Origin: Eubacteriales Family XIII. Incertae Sedis bacterium
Lineage (GTDB): Bacteria; Bacillota; Clostridia; Peptostreptococcales; Anaerovoracaceae
Length of the DNA stretch: 34,195 nucleotides
NCBI GenBank assembly: GCA_031266795.1
Contig: JAISAI010000015.1
Location: forward strand, 1 to 34,195
Direction: 5' to 3'
Shown: positions 7,476 to 14,300 of the stretch, in pieces
Numbering within the stretch: the first letter of the stretch is position 1
Layout of the letters: each line of letters opens with the position of its first letter
The notes under the pieces: generated by a model
The model's database searches: none
What the model was told of the DNA's origin: nothing
Seen by the model: the letters and a program-made list of their open reading frames with translations, nothing else
Made by a program: the position numbers and the translations under genes

Positions 7476-9134
7476 TCATTGTGGAATGTGCCTTACCGCC
7501 TTGATCCGTGTACGGCCCGCGCCGCAGACGGACACCGCGACTTTGTAGACCTCCCGTCGGCTGCCCGCGTAGCGATCCGCATAGCTGCGGCGTTCGATTT
7601 GCTCGAACGCGTCCGATATGCCTGCGTCAAGAAGGCTCTCCACCCTCACGTCTGCATCCTCGCCGGTTTCATCCGCCGCCGGATCTTCCCCGTCTACCGC
7701 CTTTGCATACTTGAATTCGATCACATAGGACTTGCCGTTCATTCGGTCGAGTACGCCGTCGATGCGCCCTTCCGCTACGGAAATCTCGCCCAGTACGCGG
7801 AAACCGAGAAATTGCATGACGGCGAGAAATATCGATTGATAAAATGATTCCCGCGGAATATGCAGTTGGTACGGGATGGAGGCAAAAAGCCCGTTCAGCG
7901 GCGCTTCGAGCCGCTCTGGCTCCCCGGCGTCAAGAGCGTCGGACATCTCATTCACAAAGGGGATGGAGAACGGATCGGGAACGTCTGCGACGGCGCTCAA
8001 AAACATCTGCCCGAACGACAGCGCGACCTCCGTGTTTGGGAACGCCAGCCTGTATTTCGGCGGCGCGCTGTCAATCGCCTGCGTCACCGTCAGAAAGCCG
8101 GTCTGAAAAAGAAGGGAAACGAGCGGCGCGTGCTCGATGTCGTGCGAGTCGAGCATAGTCTCCGTGATCGTCTTGTCCTGAATGTCCATATACTCCTGTG
8201 GGCGCTCCTTGAACACCTCCATAAGGAAGATCGGTGTGCCGGTCGAGTACCAGTAGGCCTTGTATTTGTTGTTCCGGAAAAAGCTCAAAAGAGAGAATGG
8301 GTTGAACACGCGCGTTTCGCCGTCCCATGTGTAGCCGTCATACCAGTCAAAGATATCATCGCGGATCTCGGCGAGGCCCTTGTCCCCGTCACGCCGGCCA
8401 TACTTCCTGCTCACCTCCCGGTAAGCCTCCAGATGTTCCCGGAACAATGCGTCAAACTCCCGCTCCGTAAAGCCGCAGATCCCCGCATAGGCGTCATCCA
8501 GAGTCAGATCCGTCAGGTTGTTGAGCATTGAGAATGGCGACAGTTTCGTGAATTTGGACACGCCTGTCAGAAAGACGAATTGCAGGTTTGCATCCTGCCC
8601 TTTCAGTATGCCGTAGATATTGCCGAGCCGTTTGCGGTTTTTCTCCGCCCGTGCGGGGTCGGTGATGAAATCTATGACGGGCTTGTCGTACTCGTCGATC
8701 AATACACAGACGCGCTCCCCATACTTTTCACGCAGACGCCCAATCAGGACGATAAAAAAGTCCACAGGACTCTCCTGCGTGACGTCGACGCCTTCTTTCT
8801 CGGCAATCTGTCTCATTTGTAGCAGGATGCTGTCGTCCAGCGTTTTGGCGCTCTCCAGATTCGCCTGCGTCATGTCCAATCTGATCACCGGGTATCGCTT
8901 GAAGTCGTAGTCGGAACGGTCGATCCACAGCCCCTTGAACAAACCGCGCTCACCGGCAAGAAGCTCCGCCATAGTATCGACAAGCAATGACTTGCCGAAG
9001 CGCCGCGGGCGCGAGAAAAAATAATAATGTCCATCCTGAATAAGGTTGTAGATATACTCCGTCTTGTCCGCATAGACGTAACCCTCTTCTATTAGTTGGC
9101 GAAATGTCTGTATACCGACCGGAAGTTTTTTCAT
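7476..9134 (-). CDS. AAA-ATPase-like / PD-(D/E)XK nuclease-like protein (DUF1703 type)
   Basis: 552-aa protein of a large family common in gut and rumen anaerobes, often in many copies per genome. The N-terminal AAA-ATPase-like domain shows the P-loop RPRRFGKS (42-49) and a Walker B region VLIDEYDKP (145-152 region). The C-terminal region carries the nuclease-fold signature Asp459 ... Glu473-x-Lys475 (IEFKYA). The family's physiological role is not established; mobile-element or defence links have been suggested. The start at 9134 is chosen because MKKLPVGIQTF is the usual family N-terminus and an AGGAG box lies a few bases upstream. The frame stays open 67 codons further, without family similarity. 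It is the only real minus-strand gene here and is convergent with the iron operon. Confidence 0.88.
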   Translation of the reverse strand: MKKLPVGIQTFRQLIEEGYVYADKTEYIYNLIQDGHYYFFSRPRRFGKSLLVDTMAELLAGERGLFKGLWIDRSDYDFKRYPVIRLDMTQANLESAKTLDDSILLQMRQIAEKEGVDVTQESPVDFFIVLIGRLREKYGERVCVLIDEYDKPVIDFITDPARAEKNRKRLGNIYGILKGQDANLQFVFLTGVSKFTKLSPFSMLNNLTDLTLDDAYAGICGFTEREFDALFREHLEAYREVSRKYGRRDGDKGLAEIRDDIFDWYDGYTWDGETRVFNPFSLLSFFRNNKYKAYWYSTGTPIFLMEVFKERPQEYMDIQDKTITETMLDSHDIEHAPLVSLLFQTGFLTVTQAIDSAPPKYRLAFPNTEVALSFGQMFLSAVADVPDPFSIPFVNEMSDALDAGEPERLEAPLNGLFASIPYQLHIPRESFYQSIFLAVMQFLGFRVLGEISVAEGRIDGVLDRMNGKSYVIEFKYAKAVDGEDPAADETGEDADVRVESLLDAGISDAFEQIERRSYADRYAGSRREVYKVAVSVCGAGRTRIKAVRHIPQ

Positions 9135-9174
9135 GATCTTTCTCCTGCAACAAGCCTGTATTGCTTTTAACCAC

Positions 9175-9204
9175 AGTATAACACCAGTGCCGTCGCCGTA
9201 GCAA
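9175..9204 (-). promoter_or_regulatory. Putative sigma-70 type promoter for the DUF1703 gene
   Basis: Reading the minus strand, a TTGCTA (-35, 9199-9204) and a TATACT (-10, 9175-9180) are separated by 18 bases. They lie about 40 bases upstream of the chosen start at 9134. The -35 overlaps a small hairpin (CGCCGT-AGCA-ACGGCG). This is pattern matching only. Confidence 0.4.
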
Positions 9205-9302
9205 CGGCGTGGCTTTAGATATGTGATTCGACTCCCACCGCACGATTTTAAATCAAACGCGCCAAATTGCATGATTCGATTATTTGTGTTATCGTGTCCT
9301 GT

Positions 9303-10601
9303 ATGAAAAATGATGCCGACCAAATCATGAAGCAATTGAAGCCTATACTCGACGCATTGCCTACGCCGGTCCTCGTCATGGACGACGAGTATAATCTTTT
9401 GGTCAAGACCGAATCAGCGTGCCCGGCGTTGAAAGGCAATCTGAGGCCGTTCATCAATAAGCCGTCCGGCGCGGATGGTGAAAGCTCTGGCGGCGGCGAT
9501 GTGGTCGTCGCGATAGGCGACAGGAACATATCCGGGACCTTGTCGACGGTAGGTACTATGAAGGTGCTGATTCTCTCCGACACCTTTTGCCATGGGAAGG
9601 GCGGCCCCAGCCCCGGCAAGCGTGGTAAGACTGACTTTGGCGCGGGCGATACCGACATTATCTATACGAGTGACGCCATGAAGTTGACCGTCGATTTGGC
9701 CAACAGGTCGTCCGGCATAGACGCGACGATTCTTCTGAGCGGTGAGACCGGGGTCGGAAAGACATTCCTTGCACAATATATACACAACAAGTCGCACCGG
9801 AACAAAGCGCCTTTCGTGCCGATCAACTGTGGGGCAATTCCTATAGCCCTTTTGGAGTCCGAGCTCTTTGGGTATGAGAAGGGCGCTTTTACCGGCGCCG
9901 ACCGCGCGGGTAAGGCCGGCCTTTTCGAGATCGCGATAGGGGGAACTGTCTTTTTGGACGAGATAGGGGAAATATCGAAGGACATACAGGTCAAGATTTT
10001 GCACGCCATTGAAGAGAAGAGGATCATCCGCGTCGGCGGGCTTGAACCAATCAATCTTGATATACGCCTCATTGCCGCTACAAACAAGGATCTGTCCAAG
10101 ATGGTGAAGGACGGGGACTTCCGTGAGGATCTCTATTACCGGCTCAACGTGATCTCGTTTACGATCCCTCCCCTACGCGACAGGAAGGACGATATAGTGG
10201 AGTTGGCGCAGTATTATCTCAAGGCAAATAACAGAAAATACAACCTGAACAAGGAATTGGACGCCGCGGTATTGGATATTTTGATTAAGTACGACTGGCC
10301 CGGCAATGTCCGCGAACTCCAGAACTCCGTAGAGCGCATGGTCGTAATGTCGGAAGGGGACGTCATTGCGGAGCGTGACGTTCCGGCCAACATCATCTCT
10401 TTCGTGAAAAGCGAGATATTCAACAACCCCGAACAGGAAAGGGGGAGCCTCAAGAACGAGAAGAACATGTTGGAGCGTGAACTGATCCAGCAGGCGCTGT
10501 CGGAATGCAAGAGTATCAGGAAGGCTGCTTCTAAGCTCGGCGTAAGCCATGTGACTCTATTGAGAAAAATGGAAAGACTGAACTTACGCTCCCGTAATTA
10601 A
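9303..10601 (+). CDS. Sigma-54-dependent enhancer-binding regulator, TyrR-like
   Basis: 432-aa transcription activator. Residues about 1-100 contain a PAS-like start (ILDALPTPVLVMDDEYNLL), a probable sensor. The central AAA+ domain has Walker A GETGVGKT (147-154), the sigma-54 contact loop GAFTGAD (194-200), Walker B with Asp-Glu at 219-220 (GGTVFLDEIGE) and the R-finger region FREDLYYRLNV. The C-terminus has a Fis/TyrR-type helix-turn-helix (AASKLGVSHVTLLRKMERL). The intact GAFTGA loop means it should activate sigma-54 promoters, unlike TyrR itself. Three such promoters with a shared 18-bp palindrome lie downstream, making it the likely master regulator of this island; an acyl-CoA or organic-acid signal is inferred. 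The start is uncertain: ATG at 9303 gives the usual N-terminus, ATG at 9267 adds 12 hydrophobic residues, and neither has a good ribosome binding site. Confidence 0.93.
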   Translation: MKNDADQIMKQLKPILDALPTPVLVMDDEYNLLVKTESACPALKGNLRPFINKPSGADGESSGGGDVVVAIGDRNISGTLSTVGTMKVLILSDTFCHGKGGPSPGKRGKTDFGAGDTDIIYTSDAMKLTVDLANRSSGIDATILLSGETGVGKTFLAQYIHNKSHRNKAPFVPINCGAIPIALLESELFGYEKGAFTGADRAGKAGLFEIAIGGTVFLDEIGEISKDIQVKILHAIEEKRIIRVGGLEPINLDIRLIAATNKDLSKMVKDGDFREDLYYRLNVISFTIPPLRDRKDDIVELAQYYLKANNRKYNLNKELDAAVLDILIKYDWPGNVRELQNSVERMVVMSEGDVIAERDVPANIISFVKSEIFNNPEQERGSLKNEKNMLERELIQQALSECKSIRKAASKLGVSHVTLLRKMERLNLRSRN

Positions 10602-10628
10602 AGGAGATGCAGGAGGTAGAAAACGAGG

Positions 10629-12167
10629 ATGGTCAATAATTTTTCCGATATTCTCGAGTATTCGGCGAATCGATTCCCCGATAATATCGCGATTACGGAC
10701 GGAGAGAGGGCTCTTTCCTATGAAGAATTGAATCTTAGCGTGTATTCGATCGCCCGCGGCTTTTTGGACATGGGCCTGAAATCGGGTGACAGGGTCGTGA
10801 GCCTGATGCCGAATTGCATTGAAAACGTCATCGTGCATTTTGCGACGGCAAAGATATGGTGTACGTCGATTCCGCTCGGAACAGACATCAACCTTTATGA
10901 GCTCAACTTTGTTCTCGGGCAGACGAAACCGAAACTGCTGTTGGTCGACGAATCCTTTGCGCCCATGATAGATAAGCTCGAGCCGGAGGCCTTGAAGAAA
11001 ACAAAGCTCATATGGGTCGGGAAGCGGGATGGGCACGAGTTAAAATTCAACGACCTCATTGAAAAATATTCCCGTTTGGATATCACTTATCCGGAAGGAA
11101 GGAAGAACAAACTGTGCAGCATCATTTACACGAGCGGAACGAGCGGGACGCGGAAAGGCGTCATGCGCACCCACGAAAACAATCTCTGGACGGTGATCAG
11201 CATCACGATACACAGGCAGTACAAACCGAATGAGCTTGAGCTCTTTGTACTGCCTATGTCCTCGGTCGCCTTCTATACCGTATTCTGCCCGAATCTGCTG
11301 TGCGGTTCGACCGTGCTGATCCAGAATGGGTTCGACAAAGACAGGATCATGTCAGAGATCGAACATCATTCAATCAACCGGATATATCTGCTCCCTTTCA
11401 TGTGGAACGCCGTTATCTCCGACGGCAATTTTTCAGAGCACGATTTCACGAGCCTCAAGCAGATCATGGTGGGCGCCACGCCATTGTCGGTCGAGACCAA
11501 ACGAGGCATTCTCCAGGCTTTCCCCGGCGCCGAACTCTATGAGTCATGGGGGATGTCCGAAGGGGGGCAGTTGGCTCTGGAGCCGTCGGACAACATCAGA
11601 AAAATGGGATCCATCGGCAAGCCGCTCAGCTTTAACGAGATGAAGATCGTGGATGAGCACGGCTACAAGGTCCCGCCGGGCATGGTCGGCGAGATCATTA
11701 TCCGCGGCAAGTCGGTGACAAAAGGCTACTACCAAAATCCCGAGGAGACAAAAAAGGCTTTTCCAAACGGCGAGGAATGGTTCTACACGGGCGACTTGGC
11801 GCGTTACGACGACGAGGGGTATTTCTACCTGTCCGGAAGGAAATCGGAGATCATACACTCGGGCGAGGACAATATCCACCCGCAGGAAATCGAAGAAGCG
11901 CTTCTCTTGCACCCGGAGATCACGGAAGCGGCGGTCTTTGGATACCCTGACGAGGAATGCGGCGAAGTCGTCGCGGCGGCTATCATTGCCCAGCCCGGAT
12001 CTGACCTCGCCCACAAGGATATAGACAAGCTGTTGGAAAAATATATAGCGGATTACAAAAAGCCGAAATACGTCCTGTTCGTGGACTCCATCCCGAAATC
12101 CTCGCTTGGCAAGATCAACAAACGCTTGTTGATCCACAGCACACGCCAGTTGATCGAAAAGGAATAG
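10629..12167 (+). CDS. Acyl-CoA ligase (AMP-forming), CaiC/fatty-acyl-CoA synthetase-like
   Basis: 512-aa member of the ANL superfamily. It would activate a carboxylic acid with ATP and CoA to the acyl-CoA, via an acyl-adenylate. Motifs in order: phosphate loop IIYTSGTSGTRKGV (about 164-177), SWGMSEG (about 304-310), the ATP-binding YTGDLARYDDEGYFYLSGR (about 384-402) and the C-terminal catalytic Lys495 in SSLGKINKR. It begins 27 bases after the regulator, with AGGAGG at 10610-10615, so the two are probably co-transcribed. Its substrate cannot be read from sequence: carnitine-type, medium-chain or aryl-alkanoic acids are all possible. Its place directly behind the regulator suggests it makes the first committed intermediate, perhaps the inducer. 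Confidence 0.9.
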   Translation: MVNNFSDILEYSANRFPDNIAITDGERALSYEELNLSVYSIARGFLDMGLKSGDRVVSLMPNCIENVIVHFATAKIWCTSIPLGTDINLYELNFVLGQTKPKLLLVDESFAPMIDKLEPEALKKTKLIWVGKRDGHELKFNDLIEKYSRLDITYPEGRKNKLCSIIYTSGTSGTRKGVMRTHENNLWTVISITIHRQYKPNELELFVLPMSSVAFYTVFCPNLLCGSTVLIQNGFDKDRIMSEIEHHSINRIYLLPFMWNAVISDGNFSEHDFTSLKQIMVGATPLSVETKRGILQAFPGAELYESWGMSEGGQLALEPSDNIRKMGSIGKPLSFNEMKIVDEHGYKVPPGMVGEIIIRGKSVTKGYYQNPEETKKAFPNGEEWFYTGDLARYDDEGYFYLSGRKSEIIHSGEDNIHPQEIEEALLLHPEITEAAVFGYPDEECGEVVAAAIIAQPGSDLAHKDIDKLLEKYIADYKKPKYVLFVDSIPKSSLGKINKRLLIHSTRQLIEKE

Positions 12168-12263
12168 TCTCTCTTTACCGGGCTTGCTCTCCTCTGTCAC
12201 CTACCCCTGCTTTGCGCTGCGCCTTAGAGCAAAAACAATGCCAAAGCCATATCGCCGTATCCG

Positions 12264-12284
12264 CGCCCGCGGATCGCGCGGGCG
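12264..12284 (+). terminator. GC-rich hairpin downstream of the ligase gene
   Basis: Perfect 8-bp stem CGCCCGCG / CGCGGGCG around the loop GATCG, about 100 bases after the ligase stop. There is no T-tract after it, so it is at best a weak or factor-assisted terminator separating the regulator-ligase unit from unit A. Confidence 0.35.
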
Positions 12285-12315
12285 GCCTCCCCTTGGTACG
12301 AACGGCGCGTGATAG

Positions 12316-12333
12316 TGGTAGATTTTCGTACCA
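12316..12333 (+). promoter_or_regulatory. Putative activator-binding palindrome (enhancer) for unit A
   Basis: TGGTAGATTTTCGTACCA: outer arms TGGTA and TACCA separated by 8 bases. It lies 72 bases upstream of the sigma-54 -24/-12 element. An additional TTGGTACGAA (12293-12302) is the exact reverse complement of the right-hand TTCGTACCAA (12325-12334), giving a second, wider inverted pair. The same arm-spacing pattern recurs at 20515-20532 and 28285-28302, always ahead of a sigma-54 promoter. The 18-bp size matches known TyrR-family boxes. Confidence 0.75.
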
Positions 12334-12405
12334 ATAAGCCGTTCTTCCCCCCACCGAAATCCGCATCTACGATGAAAATCAGAGAATCCTACGCGTATAT
12401 GCGCA

Positions 12406-12422
12406 TTGGCATAGTATTTGCT
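12406..12422 (+). promoter_or_regulatory. Sigma-54 (-24/-12) promoter of the etfBA unit
   Basis: TTGGCATAGTATTTGCT has the GG and GC dinucleotides 12 bases apart and matches the YTGGCACR-N4-TTGCW consensus except for T in place of C at position 7. Transcription would start near 12433, about 50 bases before the etfB ATG. It should be silent without an enhancer-binding protein. Confidence 0.82.
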
Positions 12423-12484
12423 GACTATGTTCAGGTAAGTAAAATCATTTGACATTGCAATGTGTAGAAACAGGAGGTTGCTTC

Positions 12485-13258
12485 ATGAATATTGTCGTGA
12501 GTATGAAACAGACTTTTGACACCGAGGCGACGATCACGCTCAGCAACGGGAAGATCAACAGCGCGGGCGTGGAACTCGTCGTCAATCCGTATGACGAATT
12601 CGCGCTGGAAGAAGCGCTGAAGCTGAAGGAAGCTGCCGGGGAAGGAGAGGTCGTGCTTGTCAGCGTCGGCGGGGAGGGTGTGGCTAAGGCGCTTCGCACG
12701 GGCTTGGCGACGGGCGCAGACCGCGCCGTGCTCATAGACGATCCGGCCCTCGCCGACGCCGATGAGTGGGCTGTCGCCGTCGCGCTTGCGAAGGCCATCG
12801 AGCAAATCGAGTATGACGTCATACTCGCGGGCCGTATGGCGATCGACGACGGCTCGTCGCAGGTGGCGGTTCGTCTGGCTGATGCGCTCGGCCTGCCCTC
12901 CGTCACGAGCGTCCTGAAGCTCGACGTGGACGGAAAGAAGGCGACGGCGACGAAAGAGATCGACGGCGGCACGGAGGATATCGAAGTCGCGCTGCCCGCC
13001 GTATTCACGGCGCAGAAGGGGCTCAACGAGCCGCGCCTGCCATCCATGGCCGGCATCATGAAATCGAAGAAAAAAGAGATCAAATCGGTCACGCTGGCGG
13101 AGCTCGGTTTCAGCGCGGACGATCTTTTGCCTAAGACGAATATTCAGGAGTTCAGTTTGCCGAGCCCGCGCGCCGGCGGGCATATCGTTGACGGAGAGCC
13201 TGCGGACGCCGCGAAGGAGCTCGCGCGCCTGCTGCGGGAAGAAGCGAAAGTGATCTGA
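12485..13258 (+). CDS. etfB: Electron transfer flavoprotein, beta subunit
   Basis: 257-aa EtfB, which with EtfA accepts electrons from acyl-CoA dehydrogenases. The family layout is clear: N-terminal MNIVVSMKQT, the NPYDEFALEEALKLKE stretch, and the nucleotide-binding segment GRMAIDDGSSQVA (116-128), followed by LPSVTSVLKLD and PAVFTAQKGLNEPRLPSM. The ATG at 12485 is fixed by AGGAGG at 12472-12477; a longer frame from 12449 overlaps the promoter leader and is rejected. It is the first gene of unit A, behind the sigma-54 promoter. Whether the pair is a simple carrier or an electron-bifurcating ETF cannot be decided by eye. Two acyl-CoA dehydrogenases in the island are likely partners. Confidence 0.95.
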   Translation: MNIVVSMKQTFDTEATITLSNGKINSAGVELVVNPYDEFALEEALKLKEAAGEGEVVLVSVGGEGVAKALRTGLATGADRAVLIDDPALADADEWAVAVALAKAIEQIEYDVILAGRMAIDDGSSQVAVRLADALGLPSVTSVLKLDVDGKKATATKEIDGGTEDIEVALPAVFTAQKGLNEPRLPSMAGIMKSKKKEIKSVTLAELGFSADDLLPKTNIQEFSLPSPRAGGHIVDGEPADAAKELARLLREEAKVI

Positions 13259-13278
13259 GCGAGAAGGAGGGTAAGAAT

Positions 13279-14265
13279 ATGGCGAACGGAATATGGGTCG
13301 TCGTCGAGCAGACGGATGGAAAGATCAGAAAGGTATCTCTGGAGTTGTTGAGCCAAGGGAGGATATTAGCCGACGGTCTCGGCGATCCGCTCGTAGCTGT
13401 CGTCCTTGGGAAAGGCATTGCGGGTATGGAAGCGGGCGTCGCGCCTTACGGCGCCGATAAGGTGGTACTGATAGACGACGAGGAATTGGAAACATACACG
13501 ACGGGAGCTTACACATCAGCCTTGTACAAGCTGATCGAGAGAGAGAAGCCGAATGTCGTGCTGATCGGCAATACCGCGATCGGCAAGGATCTGGCGCCGC
13601 GTCTCGCACAGCGGCTCGGCGTCGGCATGGCGTCAGACTGCGTGGGCGTGGCGCCGGACGACGCGAATCTACTCTCGTTTCGCAGGCCGATATACGGAGG
13701 CAAGGCGTTCACGCAGGTGCTGCTGACGGAGAGGCCGATCGTGGCTACGATACGCCCGAATACATTTCCTGTGGCGGAGCCGGACGCCTCAAGACAGGCT
13801 GAAGTGGTGAACGAAGCCGCAGGGATAGATCCCGCTGACCTTTGGGCGATCGTGAAAGACGTCGCTTTTGCCGTATCGGAAAGACCCGAGCTGATCGAGG
13901 CGGAGATCATCATATCGGGCGGGCGCGGTATGAAAGGCCCGGAAAACTATACGATCATCGAGGAATGCGCGGACGTCGTCGGCGCGGCTGTCGGCGCGTC
14001 GCGCGCGGCTGTCGACGCGGGCTGGAGGGAAGAGAAGTTCCAAGTAGGCCAGACAGGCAAGACCGTATCCCCGACGCTGTACATCGCGTGCGGCATTTCA
14101 GGCGCGATCCAGCATCTGGCCGGTATGAGCTCGTCAAAGGTGATCGTTGCGATCAATACCGATCCGGAAGCAAACATCTTCACCATAGCCGACTACGGCA
14201 TAGTCGGCGACCTGTTCGAGATCGTACCGCTGCTGACCGAGGAATTTAAAAAATTAGTCGCCTGA
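13279..14265 (+). CDS. etfA: Electron transfer flavoprotein, alpha subunit
   Basis: 328-aa EtfA with the conserved C-terminal FAD domain: GGRGMKGPENY (about 214-224), QTGKTVSPTLYIACGISGA (about 259-277) and INTDPEANIFTIADYGIVGD (about 293-312), where the flavin and its phosphates bind. There is no N-terminal ferredoxin domain, unlike some clostridial EtfA proteins. It begins 20 bases after etfB with a GGAGGG box, so the two are translated from one message. The complex would collect electrons from the dehydrogenases encoded at 17876 and 30046. The electron exit (an ETF:quinone oxidoreductase or bifurcation to ferredoxin) is not encoded nearby, except possibly through the ferredoxin-nitroreductase at 20831. 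Confidence 0.96.
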   Translation: MANGIWVVVEQTDGKIRKVSLELLSQGRILADGLGDPLVAVVLGKGIAGMEAGVAPYGADKVVLIDDEELETYTTGAYTSALYKLIEREKPNVVLIGNTAIGKDLAPRLAQRLGVGMASDCVGVAPDDANLLSFRRPIYGGKAFTQVLLTERPIVATIRPNTFPVAEPDASRQAEVVNEAAGIDPADLWAIVKDVAFAVSERPELIEAEIIISGGRGMKGPENYTIIEECADVVGAAVGASRAAVDAGWREEKFQVGQTGKTVSPTLYIACGISGAIQHLAGMSSSKVIVAINTDPEANIFTIADYGIVGDLFEIVPLLTEEFKKLVA

Positions 14266-14300
14266 CTGCGATAAGGCGTAAGGGAGGATAGAGAAGAATT

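Larger units (their letters stand above)
12168..12484 (+). other. 317-base intergenic control region ahead of etfB
   Basis: No credible gene lies here. It holds, in order, a perfect 8-bp hairpin (12264-12284), a TGGTACG half-site (12294-12300), a full TGGTA-N8-TACCA palindrome (12316-12333), a -24/-12 sigma-54 promoter (12406-12422) and the AGGAGG box (12472-12477) of etfB. This layout is that of a classic enhancer-driven sigma-54 promoter region. Confidence 0.85.

Noticed and set aside
9183-9212. Hairpin CGCCGT-AGCA-ACGGCG as a terminator
   Set aside because: Short 6-bp stem with no T-tract, and no gene ends here on either strand.
9135-9335. 67-codon N-terminal extension of the DUF1703 gene
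   Set aside because: No similarity to the family; the AGGAG box and the usual MKKLPVGIQTF start are at 9134, and a promoter-like pair lies within the extension.
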